In this document: in pieces, positions 13,253 to 15,915 of the stretch
Numbering within the stretch: the first letter of the stretch is position 1
How the letters are laid out: the number at the start of each line of letters is the position of its first letter
Source: JBEIFW01 sp044370695
GTDB taxonomy: Bacteria; Actinomycetota; Acidimicrobiia; Acidimicrobiales; Ilumatobacteraceae
Assembly (NCBI GenBank): GCA_044370695.1
Contig: JBILVB010000090.1
Coordinates: 1-15,915, forward strand
DNA: 15,915 bases
Direction: 5' to 3'
The notes under the pieces: generated by a model
The model's input: only the letters and a program-made list of their open reading frames with translations
Database searches by the model: none
Told to the model about the DNA's origin: nothing
Program-made: the position numbers and the translations under genes

Positions 13253-14620
13253 TCAGGCGGCTCGGTGACCGGCGGTGAAATGGTCGATGAACCAGTCCCG
13301 GGCCGCTTCGGCGGCCGCCTGCAGGGTGCCGGGCTCCTCGAACAGGTGGGTCGCCCCGGGGACCACGACCAGCCGATGCTCGCAGTGCATCCGCTGCGCC
13401 GCTTGGCGGTTCAGGCGCAGCACGACGTCGTCGGCCCCGCCCACGACGAGCAGCGTCGGGGCCCGCACCGTCGCGAGGCGTGCCCCGGCGAGATCGGGCC
13501 GACCGCCTCGGGACACGACGGCGGCGACGGTCGACGACGGCTCGGCGGCCGCCCAGAGCGCAGCGCCGGCGCCGGTCGATGCGCCGAACCAGCCGACCGA
13601 CAGCCCCTGGAGCTCCGGGCGGGTCGCCGCCCATGCGGTGATGTCGCGCAGCCGACCGGCGAGCAACTCGAGGTCGAACACGTTGGCCCGGTCGCGCTCC
13701 TCGGCGGGGGTCAACAGGTCGAACAGGAGCGTGGCGAGCCCTGCCCCCTGGAGGCATTCGGCGACGGCCCGGTTGCGGGGGCTGTGGCGACTGCTGCCGC
13801 TGCCGTGCACGAAGATCACCAGACCGCGAGCTCGTTCCGGGACGGTGAGATGGCCGCCGAGGCGCACCGCGCCTGCGTCGAGCGTCACCTCGGCGTCGAC
13901 GAGGGGTGGGTCGTCCCCGGTCGCGCCCGCGACCGCCGCCTCGGCTGCGTGGGCCGCCCGGGTCCTCGACGCGAGCGCTGCGTCGCGGCGGGCGAGCAGG
14001 GCCACCACGTCGTCGTCGGTCGTCGGGCGGAAGTCCCGGTACCACTGGCCGACGGCGAAGAACTCGGCCGGGGTGTCGAGGCACAGGTATTCGTCGGCCG
14101 CCCCGGCGAGATCCCGGGTCCAGTCCTGCGGCGCGACCGGCACGGCGAGCACGACGCGCGCCGCCCCCTGGGCGCGGGCCACCGCACAGGCGGCCCGCGC
14201 CGTCGAGCCCGTGGCGATGCCGTCGTCGACGATCACGACGGTCCGCCCTTCGAGCGGGACCGTGCGGTGGCGGGCGCGCAGCAGCCGGACGCGGCGGTCG
14301 AGTTCGGCCCGCTCGCGCTGCTCGACGGCGCCGATCTCGTCGGCGGTCACCGCCGCCATGCGCACGATCCGGTCGTCGAGCACGACCGTGCCGTCCTCGC
14401 CGAGCGCCCCCATCGCCAACTCGTGCTGGAACGGCACGCCGAGCTTGCGGACCACGATCACCTCGAGCGGCGCGTCGAGGGCGACGGCCACCTCGTAGGC
14501 GACCGGCACGCCACCGCGGGGCAGGCCGACCACCACCACGTCGGGGCCGAGCAGGTGGCGGAGGTGGCGGAGCCGATCGGCCAGGCGTCGGCCGGCGTCG
14601 GTTCGATCCTGGAACAGCAC
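13253..14620 (-). CDS. Phosphoribosyltransferase domain fused to a dienelactone hydrolase-like domain
   Basis: The 455-residue protein has an N-terminal type I phosphoribosyltransferase domain (about 1-210) with LPRGGVPVAYEVA, VRKLGVPFQHELAMGA and the PRPP-binding loop VDDGIATGST (DD at 132-133). A second half (about 240-455) is an alpha/beta hydrolase with an HGSGSSRHSPRN opening, the nucleophile S348 in GASTG, D397 or D398 in GGADDVV and H425 in GATHLF. The frame is open to 14680, but GTG 14620 has a GAGGAGG ribosome site 6 bases upstream and is preferred. The same architecture is known in actinobacteria; the M. tuberculosis protein Rv0571c, a member of the hypoxia DosR regulon, is the example I recall. 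Substrates are unknown. It is divergent from the DUF2267 gene and is followed by the monooxygenase-esterase gene on the same strand. Confidence 0.88.
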   Translation of the reverse strand: MLFQDRTDAGRRLADRLRHLRHLLGPDVVVVGLPRGGVPVAYEVAVALDAPLEVIVVRKLGVPFQHELAMGALGEDGTVVLDDRIVRMAAVTADEIGAVEQRERAELDRRVRLLRARHRTVPLEGRTVVIVDDGIATGSTARAACAVARAQGAARVVLAVPVAPQDWTRDLAGAADEYLCLDTPAEFFAVGQWYRDFRPTTDDDVVALLARRDAALASRTRAAHAAEAAVAGATGDDPPLVDAEVTLDAGAVRLGGHLTVPERARGLVIFVHGSGSSRHSPRNRAVAECLQGAGLATLLFDLLTPAEERDRANVFDLELLAGRLRDITAWAATRPELQGLSVGWFGASTGAGAALWAAAEPSSTVAAVVSRGGRPDLAGARLATVRAPTLLVVGGADDVVLRLNRQAAQRMHCEHRLVVVPGATHLFEEPGTLQAAAEAARDWFIDHFTAGHRAA

Positions 14621-14700
14621 GCGGCCTCCTCGGGGTCCGTTCGCCGTGCGCCCGCACGGGTACCGAGGACAAGGGGGCACCGGCGCGACCGTCGGTCGTC

Positions 14701-14715
14701 AGGGTCGAAGGTCCT
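14701..14715 (-). promoter_or_regulatory. DosR-like motif 1 in the divergent intergenic region
   Basis: On the minus strand AGGACCTTCGACCCT matches the mycobacterial hypoxia motif GGGACTTTTGGCCCT at 11 of 15 positions by eye. It lies 81 bases upstream of the phosphoribosyltransferase fusion. GC-rich sequence gives chance matches of this sort easily, so this is only a candidate. Confidence 0.25.
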
Positions 14716-14763
14716 CGACGAAGTGCCCGCCGCCGGTGCTCGGGTCGTGTTCCCCACCCCACG

Positions 14764-14777
14764 AGGACGATGGTCCC
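14764..14777. promoter_or_regulatory. DosR-like motif 2 (GGAC-N4-GTCC palindrome)
   Basis: AGGAC-GATG-GTCCC contains the perfect palindrome GGAC-N4-GTCC with the 4-base spacing of the DosR palindrome (GGGAC-N4-GTCCC). The outer positions do not match the full 20-base consensus (about 12 of 20). It sits 49 bases before the DUF2267 start in the 206-base gap shared with the divergent fusion gene. No other clear promoter element is visible in that gap. Confidence 0.3.
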
Positions 14778-14826
14778 TGGGGAATGCGGGGACTCCGGCG
14801 CAGTGTGCGGGATCGGAGGTGCAGCC

Positions 14827-15240
14827 ATGCAACACGTCGACGCCATCGATCGGACGGTCGAGGCGACACAGCGCTGGATCGACGAGGTGGGCCGCCGGCT
14901 CGACACCGAGGACCGTCAGCTCGCCTACCGGGTGCTGCGGGTGGTCCTGCAGCAGTTGCGGGATCGGGTCGGGGTCGACGTGTCGGCCCACCTGGCCGCC
15001 CAACTCCCGTTGCTCGTGCGGGGCATGTTCTACGAGGGCTGGCACCCGGCGTCGACGCCGTCGGGTTGGACGCTGGAGGAGTTCCTCGACCGGATCGAGC
15101 GGGACGCGTACCTGAAGGGCCGCTCCGAGGCGGAGGACGCCGTACGGGCCGTGCTCGACGTGCTGCGGGCCGAATGCGGTGAGGGGACGCTCGGACACGT
15201 CGTGACCGTCCTGCCCGCCGCCTTCGCCGAGTTGGCGTGA
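14827..15240 (+). CDS. DUF2267 domain protein
   Basis: The 137-residue helical protein fits DUF2267 along its length: AIDRTVEATQRWIDEV, the AYRVLRVVLQQLRDRVGVD segment, AHLAAQLPLLVRGMFYEGW, HPASTP, and a second repeat-like helical half ending VLPAAFAELA. The function of the family is not established; members in actinobacteria often lie next to stress proteins, from general knowledge. ATG 14827 is supported by a GGAGGT ribosome site 6 bases upstream (14815-14820), the best in the window. The next gene begins 7 bases after its stop, so they likely form an operon. It is divergent from the phosphoribosyltransferase-hydrolase gene with the DosR-like motifs between them. Confidence 0.88.
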   Translation: MQHVDAIDRTVEATQRWIDEVGRRLDTEDRQLAYRVLRVVLQQLRDRVGVDVSAHLAAQLPLLVRGMFYEGWHPASTPSGWTLEEFLDRIERDAYLKGRSEAEDAVRAVLDVLRAECGEGTLGHVVTVLPAAFAELA

Positions 15241-15247
15241 GGCGGCC

Positions 15248-15915
15248 GTGGAACCGCTCGACCTGACGACTCTCACCGGGCTCGCGACTGCGGCGACGAC
15301 GCCGGCGGCCGGGCCGTGCGTGACGCTGCTGGCGCCGGTCGGTCTGCCCACCGAACAGGGGCGCGCCGTGCTCACGTGGCGCTCGCTGCTGCGGGAGGCC
15401 GCAGGTCGTGGCGGCGACCCGGGGTTGCTCGCCCCTGCGGAGGCGCTCGCCGACGGCTGGCCCCGCCACGGCGGATCGCTGGCGATGGTGCTCGGTCTCG
15501 CCCCGGCACACGCTCCCGGCCCGACCCGTGGTCCCGGTGCGCACTGGACCGGGTTCGTACCGGCGTCGGTCGAGCCGTTCGTCGCCGTCGGCGAGGTGCC
15601 GGCGTTCGCTGCGCTGGTGCTCGCCTCGCGCGCCCCCCGGTTCGTGCTGCTCACCCTCGGGCTGCAGGACACGGCGCTGTACGCGGTCGACGGCGACGTG
15701 GTGCAGCCGCTCGAGGCCGGGCTCCCGCGTGGGCTCGACGACGCGGTGCCCGCCCGTGAACGCGGTCAGCACGTCGTGCACCACGGGGGGAGCGGCTCCG
15801 GGGTGATGCCTTCGCACGGACAGGCCGATGCCGACCGGGAGCACGACCATGAACTCGACGAGTTCTGCCGCATCGTCGCCCGGCACGTATGGGCCCACGT
15901 CGGTGCCGACGATCC
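15248..15915 (+). CDS. baeRF-like protein (bacterial release-factor-like family), N-terminal part
   Basis: The frame from GTG 15248 stays open to the window edge, giving 222 residues of an incomplete protein. The opening GPCVTLLAPV, the TWRSLLREAA and GLLAPAEALADGW block, the GGSLAMVLGLAP strand, PFVAVGEVPAFAALVLASRAPRFVLLTLGLQDTALYAVDGDVV, PRGLDDAV, VHHGG, and HDHELDEFCRIV follow, in order, the pattern of the baeRF3-type family related to archaeal and eukaryotic release factor 1. Proteins of this group have been proposed to act on ribosomes under stress; direct proof is lacking as far as I know. It lies 7 bases after the DUF2267 stop, with GAGG as a modest ribosome site 5 bases before the start. 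The subfamily number is uncertain. Confidence 0.65.
   Translation, partial: MEPLDLTTLTGLATAATTPAAGPCVTLLAPVGLPTEQGRAVLTWRSLLREAAGRGGDPGLLAPAEALADGWPRHGGSLAMVLGLAPAHAPGPTRGPGAHWTGFVPASVEPFVAVGEVPAFAALVLASRAPRFVLLTLGLQDTALYAVDGDVVQPLEAGLPRGLDDAVPARERGQHVVHHGGSGSGVMPSHGQADADREHDHELDEFCRIVARHVWAHVGADD

Overview
The window is a very GC-rich chromosomal segment with tightly packed genes, frequent GTG starts, overlapping stop/start pairs and several genes without a Shine-Dalgarno sequence. Gene content and protein style (NadB-NadC, acyl-CoA carboxylase, DUF222-HNH protein, DUF2267, fused phosphoribosyltransferase-hydrolase) point to an actinomycete. A deep-branching high-GC lineage such as Acidimicrobiia is my guess from overall resemblance; the sequence alone does not prove it. 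I see no insertion sequence, CRISPR array, prophage, rRNA or origin.

Layout. (1) 1-4083, plus strand: the end of L-aspartate oxidase (nadB), nadC (quinolinate phosphoribosyltransferase), a PDZ/radical-SAM/DUF512 protein, and der (double GTPase for ribosome assembly), joined by overlaps or short gaps. (2) 4116-6264, minus strand: two secreted paralogues with near-identical signal peptides, flanking a histidine phosphatase. (3) 6419-8982, plus strand: an acyl-CoA carboxylase carboxyltransferase subunit, an 83-residue zinc-ribbon/membrane-anchor protein and a TIM-barrel isomerase-like protein. (4) 9035-10573: tRNA-Pro(GGG) with a terminator hairpin, then a DUF222-HNH nuclease-like gene whose start lies in a LexA-box-like inverted repeat. 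(5) 10600-14620, minus strand: a Baeyer-Villiger monooxygenase fused to an HSL-type esterase, preceded by a phosphoribosyltransferase fused to an alpha/beta hydrolase. (6) 14827-15915, plus strand: a DUF2267 protein and the beginning of a baeRF-like protein, divergent from region 5.

How the genes may work together. Region 1 combines the two last steps of de novo quinolinate/NAD synthesis with a translation-related pair. The fusion in region 5 would oxidise a ketone to an ester and then cleave it within one chain. Regions 5 and 6 resemble the stress or hypoxia gene sets of actinobacteria, where phosphoribosyltransferase-hydrolase fusions, DUF2267 and baeRF proteins occur; the divergent intergenic region holds two imperfect DosR-like motifs. 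The points most worth checking are the monooxygenase-esterase fusion with its altered fingerprint residue, the hairpin that buries its ribosome-binding site, and the secreted paralogue pair around the phosphatase.
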